A stretch of DNA of 64,000 nucleotides from Actinostola sp. cb2023 (Eukaryota; Cnidaria; Anthozoa; Actiniaria; Actinostolidae). This document shows, one piece after another, positions 58,601 to 61,284 of the stretch; the first letter of the stretch is position 1, and each line of letters opens with the position of its first letter. The stretch is from contig JAUJYZ010000906.1 in NCBI GenBank assembly GCA_033675265.1, forward strand, positions 208,501 to 272,500, given 5' to 3'. Position numbers and translations under genes: made by a program. Under the pieces are notes generated by a model. The model saw nothing but the letters and a program-made list of their open reading frames with translations, did not search any database and had not been told where the DNA came from.

Positions 58601-60321
58601 GAATGAAAGGATTCTTCTCTTACAACCTTTGCTAGAGTTTTCTTTAAAAAGTGACTGCCTTTGAAGGAGCTCCAGAAATAATTCATTATTGAAGACATTC
58701 GAGTGTGGGATTGTAGTAAAGCTACGTTGTTACAGATTTGCAAAATTTTCTTGCAGTCTTCAATTCTATAATCTGGCTCATTCAAAACGTAATGCCATAC
58801 AGCATAACATCTGAAATTAGAATAAAATAGGAGCAAATAAAAAATGTTGTCATGCTTTTTTTTCTTTCTTTTATGTTTTGAGTAATCATGACTTTTAACA
58901 GACCTACGGCCTCCGGGCGGATCCATAAGCCCAAGACCTCGCGGGCACAGTTGTTCCCTAACCGGATCTCCTGGCCAATAAATATTCCTCTATATACATG
59001 TATTATGGAATTAATATTAAATTAAATATTTTACAAATACATGTACATGTATAATGTTAAAACTACCAGTGGCAGTTAAGCATTTTCTCGTGCAATTTGT
59101 CTCGTGAAAAAAAATGTTGCAGGTTGCAAGAGCGTTTTGTACGTGTAACATCCCCTCGCGCGACTAGTTTTTTAGTTATTTTGTTGCACGAAAAGTAGAA
59201 CTTTCTGCAACAATTTTTTCAAAAATTTACGTGTAACATGGGTCCATGCAACTTGTCTCGCGCCACAACTAGAGCGAATAATAATAACAACGAGTCGAGT
59301 CGATCATAATAAAAACAGACCAAAACACAATTATTTTCGGTAAACATGGCAGACGAGGACAAAAGTTTACGATATTTCCCCCGAAAAGAGTGGACATGAC
59401 GGTTTCACGATTACGCGTGCAACTTGAACTTTGTTTGTGCGCGAGACAAGTTGCAATGGAAATTGTACGTGTGACATGGTGTCCTGCAACCTGCAACAAT
59501 TTTTTTCGCGAGACGAGTTGCACGAGAAAATGTTACATGTAACAGCGCCTTTAATGACATTAATAATTAATGTGTCCACGCTTGTACCTTAAAAAATCTT
59601 CAAGGGTCCTTGAAGAATTTTCAAGCTTGTCCAGAAAACTTTGGACTTCCTCAACATCTAGTCTGTAGCAACTGAAACATAGATTTATGACAGTTAGACA
59701 TTTGTGTATATTTTTTTGACAGTATAGTTTCTGTTACCAAGGCAGAATACTAACTTACCAAATGAGTTCTGGGATTGGATGAATGACGTGATCATTGGAT
59801 GCACGGTTATAATGCGATGGTTTAAATGCCCTCAACACGTCACCCACTCTAATCGATACACCAAGGCCTGGGAAATCCTGTGCCACTTTTACTGGAAACT
59901 CCTCATCGCCATCTAAACTGATTATTGCCACGCAATCACGAAACTTTCGTAGCACCACTCCTTCCACAACAGTACTTCGCAGAAACAAGTTTTCTCCCTG
60001 GGGATATCCATCAGACGGTTCTTCTTCACAACTTGAAGCACTTTCACACATAAATCTCTCGAATTGTTTACAATACTCGCTGATTTCTGAAGAACGGACT
60101 TTAGCTCTACCATCTTGCCATCTATCATTGAATTTTGTCAGAGAGTGTAGCCTTAAGTTGAGCTCCAGCGAATCCAAGATACTTATTTTTCGATTTTGAT
60201 ACGAATCAGGGAGCTTCACTTCGAGGACGATTGGTTTCAACCGATCTGTAAGAGGTTTGATAGCGAAAGATTCACATACTCTTTTGCATTTATGCTTCAA
60301 TGTTTCTTCCAGTTTCCCCAT
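10736..60321 (-). CDS. ZNFX1-like: ZNFX1-like SF1 RNA helicase gene, whole locus (24 exons)
   Basis: Gene-level entry; exons follow. ZNFX1 proteins are Upf1-like superfamily 1 helicases tied to RNA surveillance, small-RNA pathways and antiviral sensing. That role is family knowledge and is inferred here. Seen in the sequence: an N-terminal helical region matching the ZNFX1 ARM-like part, Walker A GPPGTGKS (residues about 665-672), a motif Ia-like YKNFALDHFL, motif Ic IGMTVSGAA, motif II VEEAAE (about 1031-1036), motif III GDHKQLSP, a QGRM at the usual QHRM site, motif V VTTIDGFQGKEND and motif VI NRICVAVSRAR. Exon phases agree across exons 1-22 (3915 nt, 1305 codons) with no internal stop. 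The C-terminal NFX1 zinc fingers of ZNFX1 are not found; a repeat tail takes their place. Introns hold very large tandem arrays. The start ATG at 60321 has an in-frame TAA just upstream (about 60353). The intron-exon structure was inferred by eye without transcripts. Confidence 0.85.
12700..12885. repeat. dispersed element with GGTCGCTTACGAGAG motifs
   Basis: Alternating motifs CAGTAAGCGACCACC and GTGGTCGCTTACGAGAG suggest a small inverted-repeat derived element, seen as CAGTCGAACCTCCAGTAAGC at its left end. No gene found from 12545 to 13052. Confidence 0.45.
13053..14077. mobile_element. 1.0-kb TIR element with TA target site (mariner-like, non-autonomous)
   Basis: Inverted ends (left CCGTCAATTGCAAAAATTC, right complement of CAGTCATTTGCAAAAATTC) extend to about 60 bp and are flanked by TA. 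A TA target and CAGT-type ends are typical of Tc1/mariner. No transposase is seen. The interior has about three degenerate direct repeats with GATCACAARATTAGCGTGTG and AATGCTAGCGA. Confidence 0.75.
14284..14365 (-). CDS. probable helicase exon 23 (degenerate zinc-finger start?)
   Basis: 82 nt, acceptor ggatttatag, donor GCAT|GTAAGT, entering in phase 0. It encodes WEIVHADGPVRNQVPSNAAP and then HQLHDCA. In ZNFX1 this place holds LVCQNHPD...GGC, the start of the NFX1-type fingers. An H and one C are kept, but the first cysteine is V here. The exon is accepted on phase and position, and homology is weak. Confidence 0.55.
14530..19210. repeat. 4.7-kb purine array (20-bp unit)
   Basis: The unit is GGAAGAAAGGAAGACAGCAA with many variants (GGAACAAAGGCAGGAAAAAA, GGAGGATAGCAA). 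Larger blocks are duplicated: a GACAGCACGGAAGACAGC variant recurs at about 16545 and 17326, a 781-bp spacing. The plus strand is almost all purine, so the helicase transcript has a multi-kilobase pyrimidine tract in intron 22. Confidence 0.96.
19300..19692. repeat. CAA/CAG trinucleotide array
   Basis: About 390 bp of CAA and CAG triplets on the plus strand, that is CUG/UUG in the helicase transcript. It begins about 7 nt after the exon 22 donor. Open frames across it only reflect the triplet repeat. Confidence 0.95.
19698..19769 (-). CDS. helicase exon 22 (post-core linker)
   Basis: 72 nt, phase 0 in and out, acceptor tttattag, donor ATCCAG|GTATGT. It encodes KVIALMSKIDCFGKIEDSFP and then FPIQ. 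Position and pattern match the ZNFX1 segment W..+I..L...G.IG, which links the core to the zinc fingers. A CUG/UUG-type repeat starts about 7 nt after its donor in the transcript. Confidence 0.85.
19780..20200. other. intron 21 sequence, nothing recognised
   Basis: AT-rich, no splice-flanked open frame and no repeat structure that I can see. Confidence 0.4.
20287..20385. mobile_element. short hairpin element (MITE-like)
   Basis: Arms such as GATCTGTATGGGATTTACAA are inverted around a loop with CCTACGGCTCG. The same loop core recurs at 48.13 kb, so these may be one family. Confidence 0.65.
20571..20645 (-). mobile_element. tRNA-derived SINE head (A and B boxes)
   Basis: On the minus strand, TGGCTCAGTGGTTAGAGC (A box) is followed about 30 nt later by GGTTCAATTCC (B box), the internal RNA polymerase III promoter of a tRNA-like sequence. 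The A-box half continues into the 62-bp array. Confidence 0.7.
20620..21170. repeat. 62-bp tandem array carrying a tRNA A box, about 8-9 copies
   Basis: Each unit repeats, on the minus strand, TGGCTCAGTGGTTAGAGTAC and the following CTGACTAGTATCCAAG. Only the end copy (20.58 kb) has the B box. It lies in intron 21. Confidence 0.85.
21280..21459 (-). CDS. helicase exon 21 (motifs V and VI)
   Basis: 180 nt, phase 0 in and out, acceptor catgtctag, donor AAG|GTATTT. It encodes GKENDIILLSLVRSSQDKKA and NRICVAVSRARCGLYLFGN, closely matching ZNFX1 GEENDIILLSLVRSN... and NRICVALSRAK.G+Y.IGN. This completes the helicase core, including the arginine finger of motif VI. Confidence 0.96.
21500..22390. 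other. intron 20, nothing coding recognised
   Basis: Contains ATT-type short repeats and a poly(A) run near 21661-21678. One exon-like stretch was considered here and rejected. Confidence 0.4.
22394..22480 (-). CDS. helicase exon 20 (motif V, first half)
   Basis: 87 nt, phase 0 in and out, acceptor atcattttag, donor CAG|GTTAGT. It encodes VKTIKKILEEQFKCTSVQEI and then AVTTIDGFQ. With exon 21 this gives VTTIDGFQGKENDII, motif V of SF1B helicases. It is the first exon after the 10.4-kb array. Confidence 0.93.
22826..22925. repeat. dispersed GTCCGTC/TCTCGATAAG repeat
   Basis: Paired motifs CTCTCGATAAGATGGACACC and GTCCGTCTTATAGAGAG suggest a small inverted dispersed element. The motif style resembles the element at 12.7 kb. 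Confidence 0.4.
22940..23378. repeat. 66-bp tandem array, about 6 copies
   Basis: The unit starts TTTATTTGCTATTCAAGGAC and continues through GTTAGATCTACTGGTACATA. Copies are nearly identical, which suggests recent amplification. It lies in intron 19. No exon or splice-site content was found in the unit. Confidence 0.9.
23448..24373. mobile_element. 926-bp TIR element with a small ORF
   Basis: Long inverted repeats of about 230 bp start and end with TATGGCGTTCCGTTACGG and its complement. A perfect 6-bp direct repeat CATGGG flanks the element (23442-23447 and 24374-24379), so it is a target-site duplication. The right arm has an internal roughly 45-bp repeat. Superfamily not assigned. It lies in intron 19. 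Confidence 0.85.
23628..23981 (-). CDS. hypothetical 117-aa ORF inside the TIR element
   Basis: It starts MSEQSQNIQDIVRAVVENLG, followed by an S/T-rich linker and an RG-rich part (GNRWRPTRGSRPSRFQTRSS); its last codons run into the left inverted repeat. No transposase motif is seen. It could be the first exon of a longer transposon gene or a captured fragment. I do not recognise it. Confidence 0.3.
   Translation of the reverse strand: MSEQSQNIQDIVRAVVENLGRLPNNPIDSPTPSTASRSATTTTVSGELNRTFQIPRGGNGSRMNLSSGFSSRENYSSGNRWRPTRGSRPSRFQTRSSALPFPLDFEYVISDLTSVSS
24466..34890 (-). repeat. 10.4-kb minisatellite made of exon-19 3' end plus splice donor (~63-bp unit)
   Basis: About 160 head-to-tail units, mostly 63 bp with variants of about 60 to 72 bp. 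On the transcript strand each unit is the last 30 nt of exon 19 (coding TILCSYRGQ), the donor CAG|GTTAGC and about 33 nt of AT-rich intron. Length variants come mainly from the ATT-type stretch. Rare units carry base changes (for example ACGGTATG or ACCATATG in place of ACGATATG). A 2,327-bp higher-order duplication is visible. The array starts at the real exon and fills most of intron 19. Confidence 0.97.
34865..35071 (-). CDS. helicase exon 19 (3' end is the seed of the 10.4-kb array)
   Basis: 207 nt, phase 0 in and out, acceptor attgtaatag, donor GGGCAG|GTTAGC. It encodes MFFYTHTWEESEQPGTHSKY, then NGREAEKVVEFACYLCCHN, ending ITILCSYRGQ. This matches ZNFX1 ...N+FF..H..E....SK.N..EA..+..L..YLL..G..PSQITILT.Y.GQ. 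The final 30 nt plus the first 33 nt of the intron form the unit of the neighbouring array. Confidence 0.95.
35170..35474. mobile_element. MITE-like element with a non-LTR tail inserted in it
   Basis: Arms TACGGCACGGAGTTACGG and GGCACGGGAAGAACCGTACC belong to the GTACGG family seen at 7.1 kb. The middle (about 35278-35370) is interrupted by a segment ending AAATTGAATTGAATTGAAT, a short repeat tail typical of non-LTR retrotransposon 3' ends. Confidence 0.5.
35499..35803 (-). CDS. helicase exon 18 (motifs II, III and QxRM)
   Basis: 305 nt, acceptor cccaccag, donor CATGAG|GTGAAT. It holds VMIVEEAAEILEPQLVAIIP (Walker B / motif II in the EEAAE form used by ZNFX1), IMIGDHKQLSPQVNYDLLRR (motif III) and MFERLIVGGLDYTQLDTQGR followed by M. 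In relatives the last motif is QHRM; here the residue after Q is G. ATP binding and hydrolysis residues look intact. Confidence 0.95.
35830..37110. other. intron 17, left part, no recognised gene
   Basis: A 111-codon minus-strand open frame at 36053-36388 shows no family I recognise and has no convincing splice sites. The rest looks non-coding. Confidence 0.4.
37115..37310. mobile_element. 196-bp hairpin element (MITE)
   Basis: Inverted arms ATAGACCTCTTTAGCT and AGCTAAAGAGGTCTAT extend inward through TTTGCAAATTGCC-like and TGATGTAAACATG sequence. Confidence 0.75.
37625..37736 (-). CDS. helicase exon 17 (motif Ic)
   Basis: 112 nt, acceptor atttctag, donor CTAG|GTACAT. It encodes KKRRVIGMTVSGAAIKASWL. 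IGMTVSGAA matches the ZNFX1 motif (V/I)GMTTTGAA, which precedes motif II. Confidence 0.92.
37951..38099 (-). CDS. helicase exon 16
   Basis: 149 nt, acceptor attttag, donor CCCAG|GTAAAT. It encodes ELNTLERIQMVYALHRQYYK and the helix ending FLRLTDAVSQ. This is equivalent to the long helix that precedes motif Ic in ZNFX1 (W.LY..W.....). It ends in phase 0. Confidence 0.82.
38500..38590 (-). mobile_element. tRNA-derived SINE
   Basis: The minus strand reads TTGGCTCAGTTGGTTGAGAA (A box) and CATGGTTCGAGTCCCGGCCG (B box), with a possible acceptor-stem pairing GTCTGG/CCGGAC. It lies just downstream of the exon 15 donor. Confidence 0.75.
38634..38824 (-). CDS. helicase exon 15 (acidic disordered insert)
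   Basis: 191 nt, acceptor tgtttcag, donor GAAA|GTAAGG. It encodes a strongly acidic stretch (NEKQRDSNSDDEADAICETD, then DREEERAEQNQEESEAV, ending WILPEISDE). A short 23-bp tandem array lies just upstream of its acceptor. Phase agrees with exons 14 and 16. Confidence 0.78.
38858..39000. repeat. 23-bp tandem array next to the exon 15 acceptor
   Basis: About six copies of GCAGGGACGGATCCAGGAAT plus TAA, 35 nt upstream (transcript sense) of the exon 15 acceptor. Confidence 0.9.
39077..40632. mobile_element. 1.56-kb TIR element (outer)
   Basis: Inverted ends TCAATAAGCCAAGTCAGAGT with a GC-rich GGGGCGCGCGCGGCC segment and about 115 bp of arm (ending near the TCCTAGAAAA/TTTTCTAGGA region). It contains the nested element below. 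No transposase seen. Confidence 0.75.
39266..40035. mobile_element. 770-bp TIR element nested inside, TTAA target site
   Basis: Ends GGTAATGCGATCGTGCA and its complement, flanked by TTAA on both sides (39262-39265 and 40036-40039). TTAA duplication is known for piggyBac and Kolobok elements. Inside are two degenerate 125-bp direct repeats (about 39651 and 39871) sharing ATAGGTCACCG- and ATCGCCGTTGAATAT-like sequence. Confidence 0.75.
40680..42690. repeat. 94-bp tandem array, about 21 copies
   Basis: The unit includes GTGGGTCTGTGTTAGGGGTT and GGGAAACATGTGGAAACACT. Linker variants (ATAGTCATGGGG, GTAATTGTGGGG, GTAATTGTGCGG) alternate in runs. It lies in intron 14. No exon content found. Confidence 0.95.
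42700..43180. other. intron 14, right part, nothing recognised
   Basis: Unique sequence with no supported feature. Confidence 0.4.
43188..43296 (-). CDS. helicase exon 14
   Basis: 109 nt, acceptor atcattag, donor ACAG|GTACAT. It encodes ELLEMIKKPLDKWLPAKEEF and a short tail, part of the variable insert of domain 1A. The WL motif and spacing resemble ZNFX1 inserts. Phases agree on both sides. Confidence 0.75.
43300..43990. other. intron 13, nothing recognised
   Basis: Unique AT-rich sequence with a short ATT run at about 43556-43580. Confidence 0.4.
43994..44102 (-). CDS. helicase exon 13 (acidic insert)
   Basis: 109 nt, acceptor ctaattag, donor GATG|GTAACT. It encodes EADEKHLKSLFGDENDEAKR and a short basic end. 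It is accepted for its splice sites, its phase match and its position between motifs Ia and Ic, not for homology. Confidence 0.72.
44153..44413. mobile_element. 261-bp hairpin element (MITE)
   Basis: Ends GGTGCTTACCATTTACTCGG and complement. The arms carry several GGAAATTCCGG-like motifs. Confidence 0.75.
44471..44768. mobile_element. 298-bp inverted-repeat element
   Basis: Arms TATACACCTATTCCAAATAT and the inverted TTTTTGGAATAGGTGATATA, plus GCAACAAGCAAGAAGCTGAC matched by its complement. Fragments recur near 5740-5800 and 51530-51570. Confidence 0.7.
45003..45158 (-). CDS. helicase exon 12 (charged insert of domain 1A)
   Basis: 156 nt, phase 0 in and out, acceptor gatctatcag, donor CAT|GTAAGT. 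It encodes LAQERRKGKDTRFQLEKKLG and a following helical stretch, part of the long insert between motifs Ia and Ic that is typical of ZNFX1 relatives. Little sequence conservation is expected here. Confidence 0.8.
45326..45731. mobile_element. 406-bp near-perfect hairpin, mariner-like ends
   Basis: Arms of about 180 bp are almost identical in inverted order, starting TAGTCAAACCAGGTCACGCG (left) and CAGTCAAACCAGGTCACGCG (right, complement) and flanked by TA. The loop is only about 40 nt. It lies in intron 11, next to exon 12. Confidence 0.85.
45780..46190. other. intron 11 remainder, nothing recognised
   Basis: Unique sequence with no supported feature. Confidence 0.4.
46197..46346 (-). CDS. 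helicase exon 11 (motif Ia)
   Basis: 150 nt, phase 0 in and out, acceptor aactctag, donor AAG|GTACAG. It encodes VVTYKNFALDHFLQSCLDKI, equivalent to ZNFX1 VVCYTNHALDQFL (motif Ia), then LARVGGGGDKDDTSEDLENC, matching the ARVGGRS-type segment that follows. Confidence 0.92.
46830..46925 (-). CDS. helicase exon 10 (Walker A / motif I)
   Basis: 96 nt, phase 0 in and out, acceptor tttcccag, donor TTA|GTAAGA. It begins with GPPGTGKSYVGEAVLQLLLS, the nucleotide-binding P-loop, and ends PENCGPIL, the strand leading into motif Ia. Together with exon 9 it reads LIQ-GPPGTGKS, the standard SF1 arrangement. Confidence 0.95.
46930..47500. other. intron 9 left part with a degenerate inverted repeat
   Basis: TTGGTGAAGGTTTTGTTGCA near 47050 is matched in inverted order by TGCAACAAAACCATCACCAA near 47265, so this is probably an old MITE (about 47035-47300). 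Confidence 0.5.
47507..49190. repeat. AATAC/AATGC pentanucleotide array (interrupted)
   Basis: About 1.5 kb of ACAAT/GCAAT units with periodic ATATACAAT variants, interrupted at 48071-48207 by a hairpin element. Its AATAC unit is also part of the 105-bp units to its right. Confidence 0.95.
48071..48207. mobile_element. 137-bp hairpin element inside the AATAC array
   Basis: Inverted ends TTATTACACGGGTAGTTGGG, loop with CGCCTACGGCTCG. The insertion splits the array, so it is younger than that part of the array. Confidence 0.75.
49197..49625 (-). repeat. 105-bp tandem copies of exon 9 3' end with donor (4 copies)
   Basis: Starts at 49197, 49302, 49407 and 49512, then the real exon end from 49618. 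On the minus strand each copy has GCTGTAGAACAGGCACTGTG, then AACCTTAATACAG|GTTAGT, then an AATAC-type linker. Copies are nearly identical to the real exon end. Confidence 0.95.
49632..49906 (-). CDS. helicase exon 9 (ends just before Walker A)
   Basis: 275 nt, acceptor gtgtatag, donor TACAG|GTTAGT. It encodes EHVPFKEQLVYVNKCDKQPP through LDEKQLDAVEQALCNKVTLI to Q. This is the Q-motif region of an Upf1-like helicase, and the next exon opens with the P-loop. The last roughly 50 nt plus donor are copied four more times in the adjacent 105-bp array. Confidence 0.92.
49925..51320. repeat. ACTG tetranucleotide array filling intron 8
   Basis: GACTGACT repeats with GCATGACT, GGCTGGCT and AACTGACT variants; the part near 51010-51200 is nearly pure. 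The array leaves only about 35 nt on the donor side and 20 nt on the acceptor side of the intron. Confidence 0.96.
51353..51430 (-). CDS. helicase exon 8
   Basis: 78 nt, acceptor tattatag, donor AAAG|GTTTGT. It encodes FQAYMFESNTFYLAYGPAMD, equivalent to the ZNFX1 segment with ES.AYFEAYR.VL. The CAGT array filling intron 8 begins about 35 nt after the donor. Confidence 0.8.
51618..51703 (-). CDS. helicase exon 7
   Basis: 86 nt, acceptor ttctag, donor CAAG|GTAATG. It encodes KVYVTFCTERNKLSDAEIIT and a short helix. It continues the pre-core domain of exon 6 across a 2.6-kb intron, and only this phase is free of stops. Confidence 0.78.
51710..53740. other. intron 6, right part, no recognised gene
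   Basis: Unique sequence with a back-to-back CCTGTGGT palindrome at about 52540-52575, TAA-type short repeats at 51886-51900 and 53578-53600, and A-rich runs. Small open frames here (for example 52353-52697 minus) have no support. Confidence 0.4.
53744..54110. mobile_element. 367-bp hairpin element (MITE), CCACAGGCAGCCCAA ends
   Basis: Arms of about 165 bp in inverted order, nearly identical, flanked by TA. The ends carry the CCTGTGGTA motif that recurs across the window, which marks it as a transposon terminus. Confidence 0.85.
54262..54369 (-). CDS. helicase exon 6
   Basis: 108 nt, acceptor gtaatag, donor GACAA|GTAAGT. It encodes RWLMCGNLLCISLDASFQCP and VWATIANSKDK, matching the ZNFX1 pattern RLLFGSLLCLS.D.F...LFATV. 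Phases agree on both sides. Confidence 0.82.
54620..54764. mobile_element. 145-bp hairpin element (MITE)
   Basis: Ends TTAGAGCAGATTTCG and complement. The interior has GTGCCGTGCC and CCGTGACCGTG motifs like the family at 7.1 and 35.2 kb. Confidence 0.7.
54940..55225. repeat. GGGCGCTTAAT dispersed repeat
   Basis: AAGCGGGCGCTTAAATGAGG, GAGGGGGGCGCTTAATATAA and GGTGCTTAATCGAGG resemble the repeat at 0.95-1.13 kb. Confidence 0.5.
55658..55753 (-). CDS. helicase exon 5
   Basis: 96 nt, acceptor gtaatag, donor CCAGA|GTAAGT. It encodes IRLLKVDSDSQEGLSFLLQF, equivalent to the ZNFX1 stretch that ends in a YxVQF-type strand just before the helicase core. Phase 2 in and phase 2 out. Confidence 0.8.
55836..55959. 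mobile_element. hairpin element with GACGAAGGGCTAAGGCTCGA core
   Basis: Arms AAAGGAAATCTACGACACC and complement, with CTTACTCCGACGAAGGGCTA followed by AGGCTCGAAACGTCAGT in the middle. I know this core as a dispersed sequence in many marine invertebrate genomes. Confidence 0.6.
56111..56357 (-). CDS. helicase exon 4
   Basis: 247 nt, acceptor atcctcag to donor CAG|GTAAAG. It contains EYLKTKFTLLREECFHNLKD and GIRKFL, matching the conserved ZNFX1 pattern YL..FRLLREDF..PLR.GI. A second AG 21 nt further in (ccag|AGTGCC, start 56336) is also in phase and would drop seven residues. I prefer the outer site because its pyrimidine tract is better. Confidence 0.82.
56540..58020. repeat. 48-bp tandem array carrying a tRNA A box, about 30 copies
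   Basis: The unit is GGTGGTTTAGTTGGTTAGTG, CACAGCCTTGCAAGG and AGCAAGGAGCAAG. TGGTTTAGTTGGTTAGTGC fits an RNA polymerase III A box. Only the last copy (58000-58050) continues into a B-box-like CTGGTTCGATTATTC. It lies in intron 3. Confidence 0.9.
58356..58810 (-). CDS. helicase exon 3 (ARM-like helical region)
   Basis: 455 nt from acceptor taatttcag to donor AATG|GTAAGT. Successive amphipathic helices (CYAVWHYVLNEPDY, then KKILQICNNVALLQSH, then LVSSLALNVTGAKDDLEHL) resemble the N-terminal ARM-type domain of ZNFX1. The exon ends with one spare base, which exon 4 completes. Confidence 0.85.
59067..59552. mobile_element. about 490-bp degenerate TIR element
   Basis: CATTTTCTCGTGCAATTTGT and TGTTGCAGGTTGCA at the left are matched in inverted order by TGCAACCTGCAACA and GACGAGTTGCACGAGAAAAT at the right. 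Ends are imperfect and no target duplication was settled. It lies in intron 2. Confidence 0.6.
59588..59671 (-). CDS. helicase exon 2
   Basis: 84 nt between acceptor tttcag and donor AAG|GTACAA. It encodes YRLDVEEVQSFLDKLENSS and the following helix, joining exon 1 in phase 2 and keeping phase 2 on exit. It begins the helical region that corresponds to the ARM-like N-terminal domain of ZNFX1. Confidence 0.8.
59759..60321 (-). CDS. helicase exon 1 (start codon, N-terminal domain)
   Basis: 563 nt, 187 codons plus 2 nt, beginning MGKLEETLKHKCKR and ending at donor CATTTG|GTAAGT. An in-frame TAA lies upstream of the ATG, which supports this start. The exon has a basic N-terminal helix, a CESASSCEEEPSDG acidic stretch, and a C-terminal part (VVLRKFRDCVAIISLDGDEE) that looks like a small beta-rich domain. 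I do not recognise this domain from ZNFX1 and assign no function. Confidence 0.8.
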
Positions 60322-61005
60322 TGCTAGTGAGGATATGTTCCTGCTTGTTCCTTAGTAAAGCTAAGTATTGTTTTCTTGTCAGTTGTGGTTTCTTGGGCTT
60401 GGTCTGGAGTTCTTGGAAGAGAGCAATAAATCTCTTGAGGGGGAGGGGGGGGGGGGTGGAGAGGAACAAGTCCTCATCAGAATTGTCCTTTAAAACATAC
60501 TAAATATTTCCTACCTATTCTTTTTCACTTCTATTTTATCCTGTTTAAGTTACCACCCTTTTTGAGTCATTCTTGGTTGTTTTTTTCCGGTAGTTTCATG
60601 ACAAGTCGGAGACCCTCCGTAGACCCGTCGCCATTTTGAAAATTCCAGGAAAAAGGCAAAGTATATACACCAGGGCCAGGGGGTCTAAACCTTGTAAATA
60701 ACTCGTTATATGCCATACTTCATATATGGGTAAACAGAGAGACAAGTTTAGCATAACTCATGAAAACGTTCATAGTTTGAGACTAGTTTCCCTTTCAGTT
60801 CTCACTGTTGTTTAGTTCGGCGGGAAACTTTGAAAGTGAAGGTCGGACGTGATGGACTGGGACTACCAATCCACAGGAACCCCAAAAATAAAAGAATCGC
60901 AAACTGGACAAAGTTATTTTTATTCATTTATCAATTTTAAAACCGGATCCCCAAACCCAAATTGTTGGTTACTTAATCGTCAGACAGTCATAACTCTTTG
61001 TGGGT
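60322..61005. other. intergenic gap between the two genes
   Basis: 684 bp between the SLC4A11-like stop and the helicase ATG, both on the minus strand. It holds the candidate poly(A) signal and a G-rich run near 60437-60457. I see no clear TATA box. It presumably contains the helicase promoter and 5' untranslated region. Confidence 0.6.
60920..60925 (-). terminator. candidate polyadenylation signal of the SLC4A11-like gene
   Basis: AATAAA on the minus strand about 80 nt after the stop codon. It lies in the 684-bp gap before the helicase start codon, so both the end of one gene and the promoter of the next must fit in this gap. Confidence 0.45.
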
Positions 61006-61069
61006 TCACAGGTTGGCATCCATGGCGTCCAAAAACTTGTGGTCGATAAGCTTCGGAACAAAGGCATGC
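61006..61069 (-). CDS. SLC4A11: SLC4A11-like last exon
   Basis: 64 nt, acceptor catccaaag, ending at a TGA (61008-61006). It encodes [20 protein letters not shown], matching the SLC4A11 C-terminus (LP+II+.K+LD.MDA). It is the natural end of the protein. Confidence 0.88.
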
Positions 61070-61253
61070 CTTTGGATGAAAGAATAGAAAAAGAATAAAT
61101 AAATAATAACAAAATAATAATATATAAAATAATAATAATTTATTATACTAAGTCAAGAAGATATTAGGACAGACAGGCTAGACAGACAGACGAACAGACA
61201 GACAGACAGAATGAATGAATGAATGAACTTTATTATACTCAGGATTTCATCAA

Positions 61254-61284
<31 letters not shown>

